A stretch of DNA of 64,000 nucleotides from Truepera radiovictrix DSM 17093 (GTDB taxonomy: Bacteria; Deinococcota; Deinococci; Deinococcales; Trueperaceae). The stretch spans positions 2,485,001-2,549,000 of the forward strand of contig NC_014221.1 of NCBI RefSeq assembly GCF_000092425.1. Direction: 5' to 3'. The notes below the pieces were generated by a model. It was not told the origin of the DNA, did no database searches, and saw only the letters and a program-made list of their open reading frames with translations. The position numbers and the translations under genes were made by a program. Each line of letters opens with the position of its first letter. Within the stretch, counting starts at the first letter, position 1. Positions 1 through 9,773 of this stretch are shown here, piece by piece.

Positions 1-188
1 TCGCGATCTACAACCAGCGCGCCGAGATCATGCGCGAGCACCTGCCCATCATCCCGCTCATCTCGCCCGCGTTCCACTTCTACCACGACCTCGGTAACGT
101 CTGGCCGGAAGAGGTGTTAGACGCCAACTCGATCGAATCGCCCTACACCCCGGGCAACTTCCGCACCCTCGTCACCGAGCCGCAGTAA
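1..188 (+). CDS. Oligopeptide ABC transporter substrate-binding protein, C-terminal end (partial)
   Basis: Only the last 61 codons are in the window; the reading frame begins at base 3 and ends with TAA at 186-188. The visible end carries PIIPLISPAFHFYHD followed by a hydrophilic tail ending TEPQ. This kind of ending is typical of family 5 (DppA/OppA-like) extracytoplasmic solute-binding proteins. It is followed on the same strand by two permeases and two ATPases of the dipeptide/oligopeptide class, so it most likely captures peptides (or another family 5 ligand such as an oligosaccharide) for the DppBCDF-type importer. The signal peptide and ligand pocket lie outside the window, so the substrate cannot be judged. 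Confidence 0.8.
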   Translation, partial: AIYNQRAEIMREHLPIIPLISPAFHFYHDLGNVWPEEVLDANSIESPYTPGNFRTLVTEPQ

Positions 189-200
189 CGTCGCTTTCCA

Positions 201-228
201 AGGGGTGTCCGCTACCACGGACACCCCT
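201..228 (+). terminator. Perfect 11-bp hairpin behind the binding-protein gene
   Basis: The arms AGGGGTGTCCG (201-211) and CGGACACCCCT (218-228) are perfectly complementary around a 6-nt loop. No T-tract follows, so it is not a textbook intrinsic terminator. A hairpin between a highly expressed binding-protein gene and its permease genes often trims or stabilises the 3' end of the first message, which is the likely role here (inference). Confidence 0.4.
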
Positions 229-320
229 GCTGTTCCCTACCACCTTACCCACACCTGCTGTACCGCCCGCCCCCTCCCCCTATTTCGTAAGCGCGGAACC
301 GAGCACCCTGGAGCCCTCAC

Positions 321-1301
321 GTGATCGCCTATCTTTTTCGCCGTCTGCTCAACCTTATTCCGACCTTTTTTATCGCCACCTTTCTCGCCTGGATCGTGAT
401 CGAACTCGCGCCGGGCGACTTTGCGAGCCAGTTTGCCTTCGACCAGCTCGACCCGGGGCGGGCCGAGCGCATCCGGCAGTCGCTCGGGCTCGACCAACCC
501 TGGTACGTGCGCTACTTCTACTGGCTGCGCAACGTCGTGACGGGGTTTGACTTCGGCACCTCAATGACCACGCGCGGCGACGTCACCAACCTCATCTGGC
601 CGCGGATGGTGAACTCCCTGACGCTGCTGCTGCCCGCGACGATCTTGACCTATCTCATCGCTATTCCCATCGGCGTCTACTCGGCCGTGCGCAAGTACTC
701 GCTCGGCGACCGGGCGCTCACCATCTTTAGCCTCATCGGCCTCGCTATTCCCAACTTTTTCCTCGCGCTCCTCGTGGTCGCGTTCGCCGTGCAGTTTTTT
801 CAAGCCAACGGCTACCTCCTTATCCCAGTCGGCGGGATGACCAGTCAGAACCACGCTCAGCTCAGCGCTTGGGGGCAGTTTGCCGACCGGCTCTGGCACC
901 TCATCGCCCCGATGCTGGTCATCGCCCTTTCGGGGCTCGCCTCGATCTCACGGTTTATGCGCGGGGAGATGCTCGAGGTCTTGGGCCAGGACTACATCCG
1001 CACCGCGCGCGCCAAGGGGCTCTCCGAACGGGTAGTGAACTACAAGCACGGGCTGCGCAACGCCGTGATCGTCATCGTCGCGACCATCGGCGGCGTGCTC
1101 CCCAGCCTGATTAGCGGCGCCGGTTCGGTCGAGTACGTGCTCCGCTGGCCCGGCATCACCCCGCTCTTTTTGCGCTCCATTTACGCGCAGGATATCTACG
1201 TCATCATGGCGCTCCTGACCATCCTGACGCTGCTGCTGATGATCGGCAACCTGATTTCGGACATCGCCCTGGCGCTGATTGACCCGAGGATCCGTTACTA
1301 A
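321..1301 (+). CDS. dppB: Peptide ABC transporter permease, DppB-like
   Basis: 326-aa integral membrane protein, a usual length for DppB/OppB. The first transmembrane helix is at residues 9-29, and the cytoplasmic EAA loop that docks on the ATPases is visible as YIRTARAKGLSERVV around residues 224-238. It forms half of the membrane channel of a family 5 peptide importer, pairing with the next gene. The GTG start at 321 has a GGAG ribosome site about 7 nt upstream. The stop codon overlaps the next start by one base (TAATG), which suggests translational coupling. Confidence 0.92.
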   Translation: MIAYLFRRLLNLIPTFFIATFLAWIVIELAPGDFASQFAFDQLDPGRAERIRQSLGLDQPWYVRYFYWLRNVVTGFDFGTSMTTRGDVTNLIWPRMVNSLTLLLPATILTYLIAIPIGVYSAVRKYSLGDRALTIFSLIGLAIPNFFLALLVVAFAVQFFQANGYLLIPVGGMTSQNHAQLSAWGQFADRLWHLIAPMLVIALSGLASISRFMRGEMLEVLGQDYIRTARAKGLSERVVNYKHGLRNAVIVIVATIGGVLPSLISGAGSVEYVLRWPGITPLFLRSIYAQDIYVIMALLTILTLLLMIGNLISDIALALIDPRIRY

Positions 1302-2512
1302 TGGCCGACGTTACCCCCCCCGTCACCCAAGCGCCCGACACCATGAGCGCGCCGCCGGGCCGCAAGCCCCGCGGGGAGTCGCTCACCTCGATCGCTTGGA
1401 AGCAGTTCCGCAAGCACCCGCTCGCGCGCGTGTCGCTCGTGGTGCTCAGCGTCCTCTACCTGCTCGCCGCGTTTGCCGACTTTCTCGCCCCCTACCCCGA
1501 ACGCTTCATCAACACCGGCGCCACCTTTCAACCCCCCAACCGCATCCGTTTCTGGGATGAAAACGGCTTTACCCGCCCCTTTATCTACGGCATGACGCGC
1601 GAGCTCGACCTAGAGACGCTCGAAAACGTCTGGGTCGAAGACCCCTCGAGGCGCTACGAGCTGCGCTTTTTCGTCCGCAGCGACAACGTCCGCGAACGCT
1701 ACGTCCCCTTCCCCGTCAACCTGATCCCGGTCCAGCTCCGCCAAGCGTGGGGTATCCGCCCCTGGGCGTCGCTGCGCCTTTTCGGCCTCGATGACCCAAA
1801 CGCCCGCATCTACATCTGGGGCTCAGACGACCTCGGCGCCGACGTTTTCAGCAAGGTTCTCTACGGCGCCCGCATCAGCTTGACCGTCGGCATCCTCGCG
1901 GCAGCGGTGGCGATCGCCATCGGCGTCGTCATGGGTGGCATCGCGGGGTTTTTCGGGGGTTGGGTCGACGAACTCATCATGCGCTTTATCGAGGCGCTCG
2001 CCGCGATTCCCGACCTCTTTTTGCTGCTCGCCCTGTCGGCCATCTTCTACCCCTTAAACCTCCCCTCCTCGACGGTCTTCATGCTGGTGATCGTGGTGCT
2101 GTCGCTGATCGGTTGGGGCGGGGTGGCGCGGACGGTGCGCGGTCAGGTGCTGTCGCTGCGCGAACGCGACTTCGCCTACGCGGCACGCTCACTAGGCGCC
2201 AGCAACACCCGCATCATCTTGCGGCACATGCTGCCTCACACGCTCACCTACGTGATCGTCTACATGAGCCTTGTGATCCCGGCCTTTATCATCACCGAGT
2301 CCGTGCTGAGCTTTTTCGGCCTCGGCATCCAGCCGCCCTCGACCTCATGGGGGCTCATGCTCTCGACCGCGCAGAACTTCGCGGGGGTCGCGGGGCTCGC
2401 CGACAGGTGGTGGATCTTCTTGCCGGGGCTTTTCATCTTTATCGCCGTGATGATGTGGAACCTCTTGGGGGACGCGCTGCGCGACGCCTTCGATCCGCGG
2501 AGCCGCCGATAA
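1301..2512 (+). CDS. dppC: Peptide ABC transporter permease, DppC-like, with enlarged first periplasmic region
   Basis: 403 aa, about 100 residues longer than common DppC proteins. The extra length is a hydrophilic segment after the first membrane helix (roughly residues 65-165), followed by the conserved core beginning WGSDDLGADVFSKVLYGARISL (written here as WGSDDLGADVF plus SKVLYGARISL). The EAA loop reads DFAYAARSLGASNTRII. It is the second channel subunit of the importer. Some family members have such insertions, and they may contact the binding protein; that role is inference. Start ATG at 1301 overlaps the dppB stop. Confidence 0.92.
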   Translation: MADVTPPVTQAPDTMSAPPGRKPRGESLTSIAWKQFRKHPLARVSLVVLSVLYLLAAFADFLAPYPERFINTGATFQPPNRIRFWDENGFTRPFIYGMTRELDLETLENVWVEDPSRRYELRFFVRSDNVRERYVPFPVNLIPVQLRQAWGIRPWASLRLFGLDDPNARIYIWGSDDLGADVFSKVLYGARISLTVGILAAAVAIAIGVVMGGIAGFFGGWVDELIMRFIEALAAIPDLFLLLALSAIFYPLNLPSSTVFMLVIVVLSLIGWGGVARTVRGQVLSLRERDFAYAARSLGASNTRIILRHMLPHTLTYVIVYMSLVIPAFIITESVLSFFGLGIQPPSTSWGLMLSTAQNFAGVAGLADRWWIFLPGLFIFIAVMMWNLLGDALRDAFDPRSRR

Positions 2513-2598
2513 AGTGCAACACCTTCCAGTTTTCGGTACAATCGACTTCATCATGACAACCGTGCACGCCTCTTTATCAACCGCAAAGGGTCTCTGCC

Positions 2599-3615
2599 GT
2601 GGCTAATCGGGACGCGATCTTAGAGGTCAACGACCTCAAAACCTACTTCAACACCGACGACGGCGTCGTCAAAGCCGTCGACGGGGTGTCGTTTCACATC
2701 GGCCGCGGCGAGACCTTAGCGGTCGTCGGCGAGTCCGGTTCGGGCAAGTCGGTCACCAGCCTGTCGATCATGCGCCTTATCCCCACCCCACCCGGACGCA
2801 TCGCCGGGGGGGAGATGCTCTTCGAGGGCAAAGACCTCGTCAAGATGAGCGAGGCGCAGATGCGCAAAATCCGCGGCAACGACATCTCGATGATCTTCCA
2901 GGAGCCGATGACCTCGCTGAACCCGGTCTATACGGTCGGCGACCAGATCGCCGAGGCGATCCAGCTCCACCAGAAGAAAACCCGTCGGCAGGCGATGAAG
3001 CTCGCGACCGAGATGCTCGACTTAGTTGGCATCCCCGAACCGGGCAAACGCGTGCACAACTACCCGCACCAGATGTCGGGGGGGATGCGCCAACGCGTGA
3101 TGATCGCCATGGCGCTCTCGTGCGGGCCGAAGCTGCTTATCGCCGACGAGCCGACGACCGCTCTGGACGTCACCATTCAGGCGCAGATTTTAGACCTCAT
3201 GCGCCAGCTGCAGCGCGAGATCGGCATGTCGATCCTCTTTATCACCCACGACCTGGGGGTGGTCGCCGAGATCGCCGACCGCGTGGTGGTGATGTACGCC
3301 GGGCGCGCGGTCGAAGAGGGGGACGTGCGGGAGATCTTCGCCGATCCGCAGATGCCCTACACCTTGGGGCTGATGAACTCGATTCCGCGCGTCGACAAGG
3401 CGGCCGAACACCAAGCGCGGCTCGAGGCGATCCCCGGTAACGTCCCCAACCCCTTGTACCTGCCGCCGGGGTGCTCCTTTCACCCGCGCTGCCGCTTTGT
3501 TCAAGACAAGTGCAAAGAGGCGATCCCGCCCCTTGAAGACACCGGCGGCGGCCACATGGTGCGCTGCGTCCGCTGGAAAGAACTCGACCTCAGCGAGCGG
3601 AAGGTTATGGCGTGA
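2599..3615 (+). CDS. dppD: Peptide ABC transporter ATPase, DppD-like
   Basis: 338-aa ABC ATPase. Walker A is GESGSGKS (about residues 47-54), the signature is MSGGMRQR, and Walker B with the D-loop is [12 protein letters not shown]. The C-terminal oligopeptide-transporter extension with Cys residues (CSFHPRC) is present, which is diagnostic for the DppD/OppD class. GTG start at 2599 with AAAGGG upstream. An 86-nt gap separates it from dppC and contains a TACAAT box at 2537-2542, so a secondary promoter is possible but has no clear -35. It overlaps the next gene by 4 nt (GTGA). Confidence 0.93.
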   Translation: MANRDAILEVNDLKTYFNTDDGVVKAVDGVSFHIGRGETLAVVGESGSGKSVTSLSIMRLIPTPPGRIAGGEMLFEGKDLVKMSEAQMRKIRGNDISMIFQEPMTSLNPVYTVGDQIAEAIQLHQKKTRRQAMKLATEMLDLVGIPEPGKRVHNYPHQMSGGMRQRVMIAMALSCGPKLLIADEPTTALDVTIQAQILDLMRQLQREIGMSILFITHDLGVVAEIADRVVVMYAGRAVEEGDVREIFADPQMPYTLGLMNSIPRVDKAAEHQARLEAIPGNVPNPLYLPPGCSFHPRCRFVQDKCKEAIPPLEDTGGGHMVRCVRWKELDLSERKVMA

Positions 3616-4670
3616 GCGACGTCGTCATTGTTAAAGAAGACAAGGCGCCCAAAGGGCCACGCGTCAGCGGTGTTGACAAACGGGGCAGCGCTAAGGGGGA
3701 ATACCTCCTCGAGGTCAACAACCTCAAAAAGTACTTCCCCATCAAGGGCGGCATCTTTTCACGCACGGTCGCCAACGTCAAAGCGGTCGAGGACTTTACC
3801 CTCAAGATCAAACCGGGCGAGGTCGTCGGGCTCGTCGGGGAGTCGGGGAGCGGCAAGACGACCGCCGGCCGGACCATCTTGCGGCTGATCGAACCCACCT
3901 CGGGCGAGATTCTCTTTAACGGCACCGACCTCGCCAAGCTCTCCAAAGCGCAGATGCGCGAGTACCGCAAAGAGATGCAGATCATCTTCCAAGACCCCTT
4001 TGCGAGCCTCAACCCGCGCATGACGGTCGGCGACATTATCGGCGAGGCGTTAGACATCCACAAGCTCGCGCGCGGCAAGGCGCGCGAAGAGCGGGTCGTG
4101 CAGCTTTTGGAGCGTACCGGCCTCTCGGCGGCGCACATGCGCCGCTACCCGCACGAGTTCTCGGGGGGGCAGCGTCAGCGCATCGGCATCGCCCGCGCGC
4201 TCGCGGTCGACCCGCAGTTCATCGTCGCCGACGAACCGGTCTCGGCTCTTGACGTCTCCATTCAGGCGCAGGTCGTCAACTTGCTGCAAGACCTCAAGGA
4301 GGAGCTCGGCCTGACGCTCCTTTTCATCGCCCACGACCTAGGCGTCGTCGAGTACATCTCCGACCGCGTGGTGGTGATGTACCTGGGCCGCATCATGGAG
4401 ATCGCCCCGGCCAAGGAGCTCTACGCCAACCCCGTGCACCCCTACACCGAAGCGCTCCTCTCGGCGGTGCCCATCCCCGACCCGACGGTGCGGCGCGAGC
4501 GCATCATCTTGCAGGGCGACATCCCTAGCCCCATCAACCCGCCCTCGGGCTGCGTCTTCCGGACGCGCTGCCCGATCGCAGCCAAAGAGTGCGCGGAGGT
4601 CGTGCCGCCCTTGGAGGAGGTCTCCCCCGGCCACTTCAAAGCGTGCATCCGGCGCCCTGGGCCGGTCTAA
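3612..4670 (+). CDS. dppF: Peptide ABC transporter ATPase, DppF-like
   Basis: 352-aa ABC ATPase. Walker [10 protein letters not shown], signature [15 protein letters not shown], Walker [13 protein letters not shown], and the family C-terminal Cys-rich segment CVFRTRC are all visible. It pairs with DppD to energise the importer. The GTG start overlaps the dppD stop by 4 nt, a coupling arrangement repeated throughout this operon. It is the last gene; a hairpin follows 20 nt downstream and then the leader of CRISPR array 1 begins. Confidence 0.93.
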   Translation: MSDVVIVKEDKAPKGPRVSGVDKRGSAKGEYLLEVNNLKKYFPIKGGIFSRTVANVKAVEDFTLKIKPGEVVGLVGESGSGKTTAGRTILRLIEPTSGEILFNGTDLAKLSKAQMREYRKEMQIIFQDPFASLNPRMTVGDIIGEALDIHKLARGKAREERVVQLLERTGLSAAHMRRYPHEFSGGQRQRIGIARALAVDPQFIVADEPVSALDVSIQAQVVNLLQDLKEELGLTLLFIAHDLGVVEYISDRVVVMYLGRIMEIAPAKELYANPVHPYTEALLSAVPIPDPTVRRERIILQGDIPSPINPPSGCVFRTRCPIAAKECAEVVPPLEEVSPGHFKACIRRPGPV

Positions 4671-4690
4671 AGCTCTTTCAACACCTCTGC

Positions 4691-4711
4691 AAGCGCCCCG
4701 AGTGGGCGCTT
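4691..4711 (+). terminator. Hairpin ending the dpp operon
   Basis: AAGCGCCC (4691-4698) pairs with GGGCGCTT (4704-4711) around a 5-nt loop. Only a weak T content follows (CGACACTT). It lies between dppF and the CRISPR leader and would insulate the array from read-through. Confidence 0.55.
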
Positions 4712-4836
4712 CGACACTTCCTCTCAGCACCCGGTGCCCCCCTACGGCTTTTTGGAATGGCTGGATGTCGGTAGCCGCGAGGTTTTCAAAACGCATAGCA
4801 AAGCCGCCTGACGCACTCGGCAACGAGCCTCGAGGC

Positions 4837-4904
4837 GAGAACCATGACAACCTAGCTGACACTTCCGAGGGGGGCAGCCCGTAGATTTGCCGTGCTGGGC
4901 TAGT
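4837..4904 (+). promoter_or_regulatory. Leader of CRISPR array 1 (conserved motifs)
   Basis: Three blocks in front of the first repeat recur in the leader of array 2: GAGAACCATGACAAC (4837-4851), ACTTCCGAG (4861-4869) and CTGGGCTAGT touching the first repeat (4895-4904). In array 2 they read GAGAACCTTGACAAC, ACTTCCGAG and CTGGGTCTAGT at nearly the same distances (the ACTTCCGAG block is 35 nt from the repeat here and 34 nt there). Such motifs in type I-E leaders guide Cas1-Cas2 integration. This marks the acquisition end of array 1 and its + strand transcription. The rest of 4712-4836 shows nothing recognisable. Confidence 0.75.
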
Positions 4905-6460
4905 CTTTTCCCCACACGCGTGGGGATGAACCGATGCAGCGACTAAAGCACCGGGCCGAGGCTCTCTTTTCCCCACACGCGTGGGGATGAACCGCGTTCG
5001 GGGTATCGCTACCCCAAGTTCCCGTGCTTTTCCCCACACGCGTGGGGATGAACCGTCGCGGACGCGCGTGATTACCGTCAGCGTCTGCTTTTCCCCACAC
5101 GCGTGGGGATGAACCGGCGGCGGAGACGGTGCTGCGGACGGTTGCGCGCTTTTCCCCACACGCGTGGGGATGAACCGTTGCCGCCGCCGCGCTATCTGAG
5201 CCCGTACCCTTTTCCCCACACGCGTGGGGATGAACCGGACGAGCAGGGGCGCGTCCGCTACCTCGTCGACTTTTCCCCACACGCGTGGGGATGAACCGGG
5301 GGAGCTAGACGCGGCATGAAAAAGGGCGGCCTTTTCCCCACACGCGTGGGGATGAACCGCTCCAGGGGCTCGGGGAAGTTCAGCCAAACATCTTTTCCCC
5401 ACACGCGTGGGGATGAACCGCGCCTTGAACGAGCGGGTATCGGCTCTATCTCCTTTTCCCCACACGCGTGGGGATGAACCGGTACAGGGTGAGCACCCTC
5501 CCCTCCCCTTCCTCTTTTCCCCACACGCGTGGGGATGAACCGTAGGCACCTTCCTCGGCGTTGTAGAAGAGGGCCTTTTCCCCACACGCGTGGGGATGAA
5601 CCGGACAACGTGGGCAAGGTGTTGGCTTTTGCCCACTTTTCCCCACACGCGTGGGGATGAACCGAAGTACATCAACCGCGTCAAGGCACTCGGCCTCTTT
5701 TCCCCACACGCGTGGGGATGAACCAGTCTCTCTCGCCCCGCCCCCCCGGCATCGTCAGCTTTTCCCCACACGCGTGGGGATGAACCGTTGACGGCTTCAG
5801 GCGCGACGATGTTCAGAGCCTTTTCCCCACACGCGTGGGGATGAACCGGGTATGTCGCTGTAGCGCTTGGAGCAGGTCAGCTTTTCCCCACACGCGTGGG
5901 GATGAACCGAGATTGGTATGTGCTGACACGTGGCGACACCCCTTTTCCCCACACGCGTGGGGATGAACCGAAGCCGCGCAGCTCACCATCGATATCGCCA
6001 AGCTTTTCCCCACACGCGTGGGGATGAACCGTGGGGTGAGGTCGATCTACTCACCGGCTCGCACCCTTTTCCCCACACGCGTGGGGATGAACCGGACCGG
6101 GGCTTGTCCCTGAGAGCAAACGTGGCCTTTTCCCCACACGCGTGGGGATGAACCGGGTAGCAACAATCGCCTGCATCAGATCACGTCCTTTTCCCCACAC
6201 GCGTGGGGATGAACCGGCGCTGGGCCAGAGCGTCGACCCCAACGACGCCTTTTCCCCACACGCGTGGGGATGAACCGCGCGGGGGAGGTCTACGGCGAAA
6301 CTGAAACCTCTTTTCCCCACACGCGTGGGGATGAACCGCGCGGGGGAGGTCTACGGCGAAACTGAAACCTCTTTTCCCCACACGCGTGGGGATGAACCGG
6401 TGCTCCCCGGAGAGAGGAACACCCCAACCGGCTTTTCCCCACACGAGCGGGGACGAAATA
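4905..6460 (+). CRISPR. CRISPR array 1, type I-E, 26 repeats / 25 spacers, no adjacent cas genes
   Basis: 29-nt repeats (CTTTTCCCCACACGCG then TGGGGATGAACCG) start at 4905 and recur mostly every 61 nt, giving 32-nt spacers. Exceptions are spacers of 31 nt (spacer 5), 33 nt (spacer 14) and 34 nt (spacer 19). The final copy at 6432-6460 is degenerate (ACGAGCGGGGACGAAATA), marking the old end and confirming + strand orientation. Repeat 14 ends in A instead of G. Spacers 23 and 24 (6278-6309 and 6339-6370) are identical. Spacer 5 (5178-5208) also occurs in array 2. The repeat differs from that of array 2 at positions 3 and 14 only, so the cas genes at 22.7-31.7 kb can process it. Confidence 0.98.
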
Positions 6461-6484
6461 TCTTCAGCGAGTCTCTAACCGGGC

Positions 6485-8104
6485 TCACACCCCACACAGG
6501 TGAACCTTAAGCCCCAACGCGGCGAACATCGCCGCTTTGACCTGCAACACGTGCTCAGCTTGTTCGGACGGAACGTAGGCCACCTGGATGTGGTTGGCTT
6601 TGTGCCGCGCCATCATCTGGTCGCGCGTGACGCCGCGCAAGACCGCGTGCATGATCGGCCACTGCGGCGTCGTCGCCTCCCACCGCCGCCGCGTCTCCTC
6701 CTCGGGGAGCGCGACCACCGTCGCCCGCCCGAGGTCAACCTCTAGAGCGCCCCCCTGCACGAACACGCGGCTCCAGATGATCTCACCTGGCTTACTGACC
6801 CCCTTGAGCGTTCCGCCCCCCAAAGGAAAGTACATGGGCGGCTGCCGCTCGCTCCGCGCCCCCGCGTAGCCGTCTACGAAGTGCGAGGCGGGGGCCGCGC
6901 CGGAGATCTCAAACACCCAAACGAACGGCTCCTCCCCAGCGATCGGGTAGGGCTCGCCCCAGCGCAGGTCGTGCAGCGTGGTCGAGGGCTCGAGCGAGAG
7001 CGCCGTCCACACCCGGTTGGTGACAAGAGCGTCCAAGGCGGCGCACTCGTCGACTTCGTTGAAGTGCGGCAGGGCGCGGCCCGGATAGAGCTCCTCGCCG
7101 GTCTCGGCGTGCAGCACGGGGGGGCGGTCGGGGTTGTTGAGCAGCCCTTCGACGAGGTCAGAAGCGGGCGTCATGTCTTTGAGGCCCTGCTGGTACTGGA
7201 TGCCCACGGCGTCGCAACCGAAGCGGTGGGCCATGCGCACGGCGGCGACGTACATCCTGGCCTGCTCCAGAAGCTGCGCTTCGGTCAGCTCGGTCTCGTC
7301 GTCCGTTCCCGTGACGAAGGTCACGCCGCGCCGGCGCAACCAGTCGAGGACGGAGCGCGCCTCGCTGCCCCGCACCAGGCGCATCTCGGCGACCAAGGCC
7401 GACTGCGACAGGCGCTCCTTGTAGACGCCCAAGGGGTTGAGGAGTTCGTCGTCGATAATGGCGTTGTACATCCCCATGCAGCCCTCGTCGAACACGCCCA
7501 AGATGGCCTTGTCGCGCCTCAAGGTCTCGGCCAAGTGGGCGCCCAGCTCGGCCGCTTCCGCTGAGAGGGCGCTGGGCTCGAGCGACCTAACGTGGCTGAG
7601 GTCGTGCTCGACCCTTCCCGTCGTCAACCATTCCTTGAGCCCGCGCTCGAAAAAGGGGTCGGTGAAGGTCTCGCTCCACAGCGTGCTGTAGGCGACCCCC
7701 GCCTTGGTCAAGGAGCCATTGAGGTTCAGCATCCCCACCAGCCCCGGCCACTGGCCGCTCCAGTTGGCGACCGTGAGGATCGGCCCCCGGTGGTCGCGCA
7801 GACCGGCCAGGACGTGGTGCGAGTACTGCCACACGGCCTCGGCGACGACCAACGGGGCATCTTTGGGAACCGTCCGAAACACGTCCATCCCCATGCGCTG
7901 CGACGAGATAAAGCCGTGGCCGGTGCGTTCGTCGAAGGGGTGGGCGCGCGTCACCTTGACGCCGTGGCGCCCGAAAGCCTCCGTTAGCGCCGCCTCCATC
8001 GCCGCCTGAGCGGGCCAGCAGACGCGGTTGGCCGTCTCGCGCAGGTCGCCGCTCGCGACCAAGAGGGCGTGGGTGATGGGCAGCGTGGGTTGCAGGTCGT
8101 CCAT
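6485..8104 (-). CDS. L-fucose/L-arabinose isomerase-fold protein
   Basis: 539-aa soluble protein whose layout resembles the fucose/arabinose isomerase-like family: an N-terminal Rossmann-like part (ITHALLVASGD near the start, VVAEAVWQYSHH, TVANWSGQWPG) and a C-terminal part with EISGAAPASHF and FPLGGGTLKG. Such enzymes interconvert aldoses and ketoses using a divalent metal. It is the last gene of a ribose-type ABC operon, 8 nt after the transaldolase-like gene, so it probably acts on the imported sugar or its product. The exact substrate cannot be read from sequence. The last codons lie 24 bp from the end of CRISPR array 1. Confidence 0.65.
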   Translation of the reverse strand: MDDLQPTLPITHALLVASGDLRETANRVCWPAQAAMEAALTEAFGRHGVKVTRAHPFDERTGHGFISSQRMGMDVFRTVPKDAPLVVAEAVWQYSHHVLAGLRDHRGPILTVANWSGQWPGLVGMLNLNGSLTKAGVAYSTLWSETFTDPFFERGLKEWLTTGRVEHDLSHVRSLEPSALSAEAAELGAHLAETLRRDKAILGVFDEGCMGMYNAIIDDELLNPLGVYKERLSQSALVAEMRLVRGSEARSVLDWLRRRGVTFVTGTDDETELTEAQLLEQARMYVAAVRMAHRFGCDAVGIQYQQGLKDMTPASDLVEGLLNNPDRPPVLHAETGEELYPGRALPHFNEVDECAALDALVTNRVWTALSLEPSTTLHDLRWGEPYPIAGEEPFVWVFEISGAAPASHFVDGYAGARSERQPPMYFPLGGGTLKGVSKPGEIIWSRVFVQGGALEVDLGRATVVALPEEETRRRWEATTPQWPIMHAVLRGVTRDQMMARHKANHIQVAYVPSEQAEHVLQVKAAMFAALGLKVHLCGV

Positions 8105-8112
8105 GGGTTACC

Positions 8113-8805
8113 TCAGGTGTCGTGTGCGTTCATGAGCGCGCGGGCGTCCTCCAGAAACGTCTCGGCGGCGCGGGCCGTTTCGGCGTCGTTTGTCAGCTCG
8201 GTGAAGAGCGCGGGCGGCAGGGTGAGCGCCCCGACGCCCAGCTCGAGGAGCGCCAGCACCGCCTCGCGCGTGCGCACGCTCGCCACGAGCAAACGGGTCG
8301 GGTGCGCGCCCGCGTAGCGCGCCAAAAGCCGCTGCATCCGCCCGATTAAACCTAGGCCGTCCTCCCCGGCGTCCTCCAAACGCCCCAAGTAGGGCGCGGC
8401 GTAGGCGGCGCCCACCATCTGCGACCAGAGGGCCTGCTCGGGGCGGTAAACCGCCGTCATCGTCACGGGGACCCCTTCGGCGACGAGCGCCGCCGCCCCC
8501 GAAAACCCCTCGCGCGTCGCCGGGATCTTGACGACGACGAACCCGGGCGGCCCCAATGCGGCGAGCTCCCGGCCCGCCTCGAGGGTCTTTTCGGCGCTGC
8601 TGCACGGCACCTGGAGGTGCACGGCCCGGGCCCCAAGCCCCTGCACCGCCGCCGCGAAGCCCGGTAGGTCGGCGTAAGCAAGGCCAGCGCGCCGCATCAG
8701 CGTGGGGTTGGTGGTGACGCCGTACACCAGCGGGTTGGGCAGCACCCCCCTTAGCACCTCCAAGTCGGCGCTGTCGAGGTACACGTGCGGCTCCGGAGGA
8801 TTCAC
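8113..8805 (-). CDS. Transaldolase / fructose-6-phosphate aldolase family protein
   Basis: 230 aa, the length of the short transaldolase (FSA/TalC-type) class. The Schiff-base lysine sits in VVVKIPAT (Lys93), and the N-terminal YLDSADLEVLRG and VYGVTTNPTL are family hallmarks. It should cleave or form a C-C bond in a ketose (phosphate). The GTG start overlaps the permease stop by 4 nt, so it is co-translated with the sugar importer. Together with the isomerase-like gene it suggests a short catabolic route for the imported sugar. The precise substrate is unknown. Confidence 0.85.
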   Translation of the reverse strand: MNPPEPHVYLDSADLEVLRGVLPNPLVYGVTTNPTLMRRAGLAYADLPGFAAAVQGLGARAVHLQVPCSSAEKTLEAGRELAALGPPGFVVVKIPATREGFSGAAALVAEGVPVTMTAVYRPEQALWSQMVGAAYAAPYLGRLEDAGEDGLGLIGRMQRLLARYAGAHPTRLLVASVRTREAVLALLELGVGALTLPPALFTELTNDAETARAAETFLEDARALMNAHDT

Positions 8806-9773
8806 GCCTGCCGCCGTTTGCGCAGCTGGTCGGTGTAGACCACCCCGACGATGATGAGCCCTGTGATGATGGGCTGCCAGAAGGGGTTGACGCCCAGCAG
8901 GTTGGAGCCGTTGTTGATGGTGGTGAGTAGCAGCGCGCCGATAAAGGAGCCGATGATCGACCCCTCCGCGCCGAAGAGGCTGGCGCCGCCGATGACCGAC
9001 GCGGCGATGGCGTCGAGCTCGTAGTAGGTGCCCGCCGTGGGGATCCCCACGCTGATGCGCGAGGCGAGCAGGATGCCCGCGAGCGCAGCGAGCGTCGCCG
9101 AGACGGCGTAGGCGAGGTAGATCGTGCGGCCGATCTTGACGCCGCTTAAGCGCGCCGCCTCGCGGTTGCTCCCGACCGCGTAGATGTAGCGGCCGAAACG
9201 GCTCCGCTGCAGCAGCACAAAGGCCAAGACGCCCACCAAAATGACCATCCAGAAAAGGCTCGGGATCCCCAAAAACGACACCTGCGAGAAGTTGGTAAAA
9301 CCGCGCGGCAACCCCCCGATGCTCTGCCCGTTGGTGATCAAGAGCGCCACCCCGCGCAGCCCCACGAGCGACGCGAGCGTCATGATAAAGGGCGGCAAAC
9401 CCAGGTTGTAGATCCCGAAACCGTGGTAGATGCCGACTACAGCGCCCAAGAGCAGCGTCAAGACGATCGCTAAGGGCAGCGGCACCCCGGCTTGCAGCAA
9501 GAGCGCCAGAACGACCCCGCTAAGCCCCACCACCGCCCCCACCGAGAGGTCGATGCCAGCGGTGATGATGACAAAGGTTTGACCGAAGGCGACGAGCGCC
9601 CCGATGGAGGTCTGGCGCACCAGGTTGCTGATGTTCTGCTCCGTGAAAAAGGTGTCGGTCGCGAGCGCCAACACGAGCCACAAAAGCGCCAAGAGCCCGA
9701 AGAGGGTGAGCTGCAAGAGCGTCTTGGGGTCGAAGCGGCGGCCTGGAGCAGTTTGCGGCGTGGTGTCGGTCAT
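8802..9773 (-). CDS. Ribose-type sugar ABC transporter permease (RbsC-like)
   Basis: 323-aa membrane protein of the RbsC/AraH/XylH family: about 8-10 hydrophobic segments, with the conserved FVIITAGIDLSVGAVVGLSG and a later SVIGGASLFGAEGSIIGSF (both typical family blocks). It forms the channel of a CUT2 importer with the ATPase encoded just upstream. The start codon overlaps the ATPase stop by 4 nt and its own stop overlaps the aldolase start, so the genes are tightly coupled. Confidence 0.93.
   Translation of the reverse strand: MTDTTPQTAPGRRFDPKTLLQLTLFGLLALLWLVLALATDTFFTEQNISNLVRQTSIGALVAFGQTFVIITAGIDLSVGAVVGLSGVVLALLLQAGVPLPLAIVLTLLLGAVVGIYHGFGIYNLGLPPFIMTLASLVGLRGVALLITNGQSIGGLPRGFTNFSQVSFLGIPSLFWMVILVGVLAFVLLQRSRFGRYIYAVGSNREAARLSGVKIGRTIYLAYAVSATLAALAGILLASRISVGIPTAGTYYELDAIAASVIGGASLFGAEGSIIGSFIGALLLTTINNGSNLLGVNPFWQPIITGLIIVGVVYTDQLRKRRQA

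Noticed and set aside
4338-5771. Long open frames across both CRISPR arrays (for example 477 codons on the - strand, with repeated HPHACGEK and SSPRVWGK units)
   Set aside because: They are translations of the repeats and spacers; the 61-nt period keeps some frames open by chance. No ribosome sites or protein-like composition.
6484-6508. CCCCACACAGGTGAACC at the end of the isomerase gene looks like a further decayed CRISPR repeat
   Set aside because: It encodes the last codons of the isomerase-like protein (KVHLCGV), the spacing from the last repeat does not fit 32 nt, and only the core letters agree.
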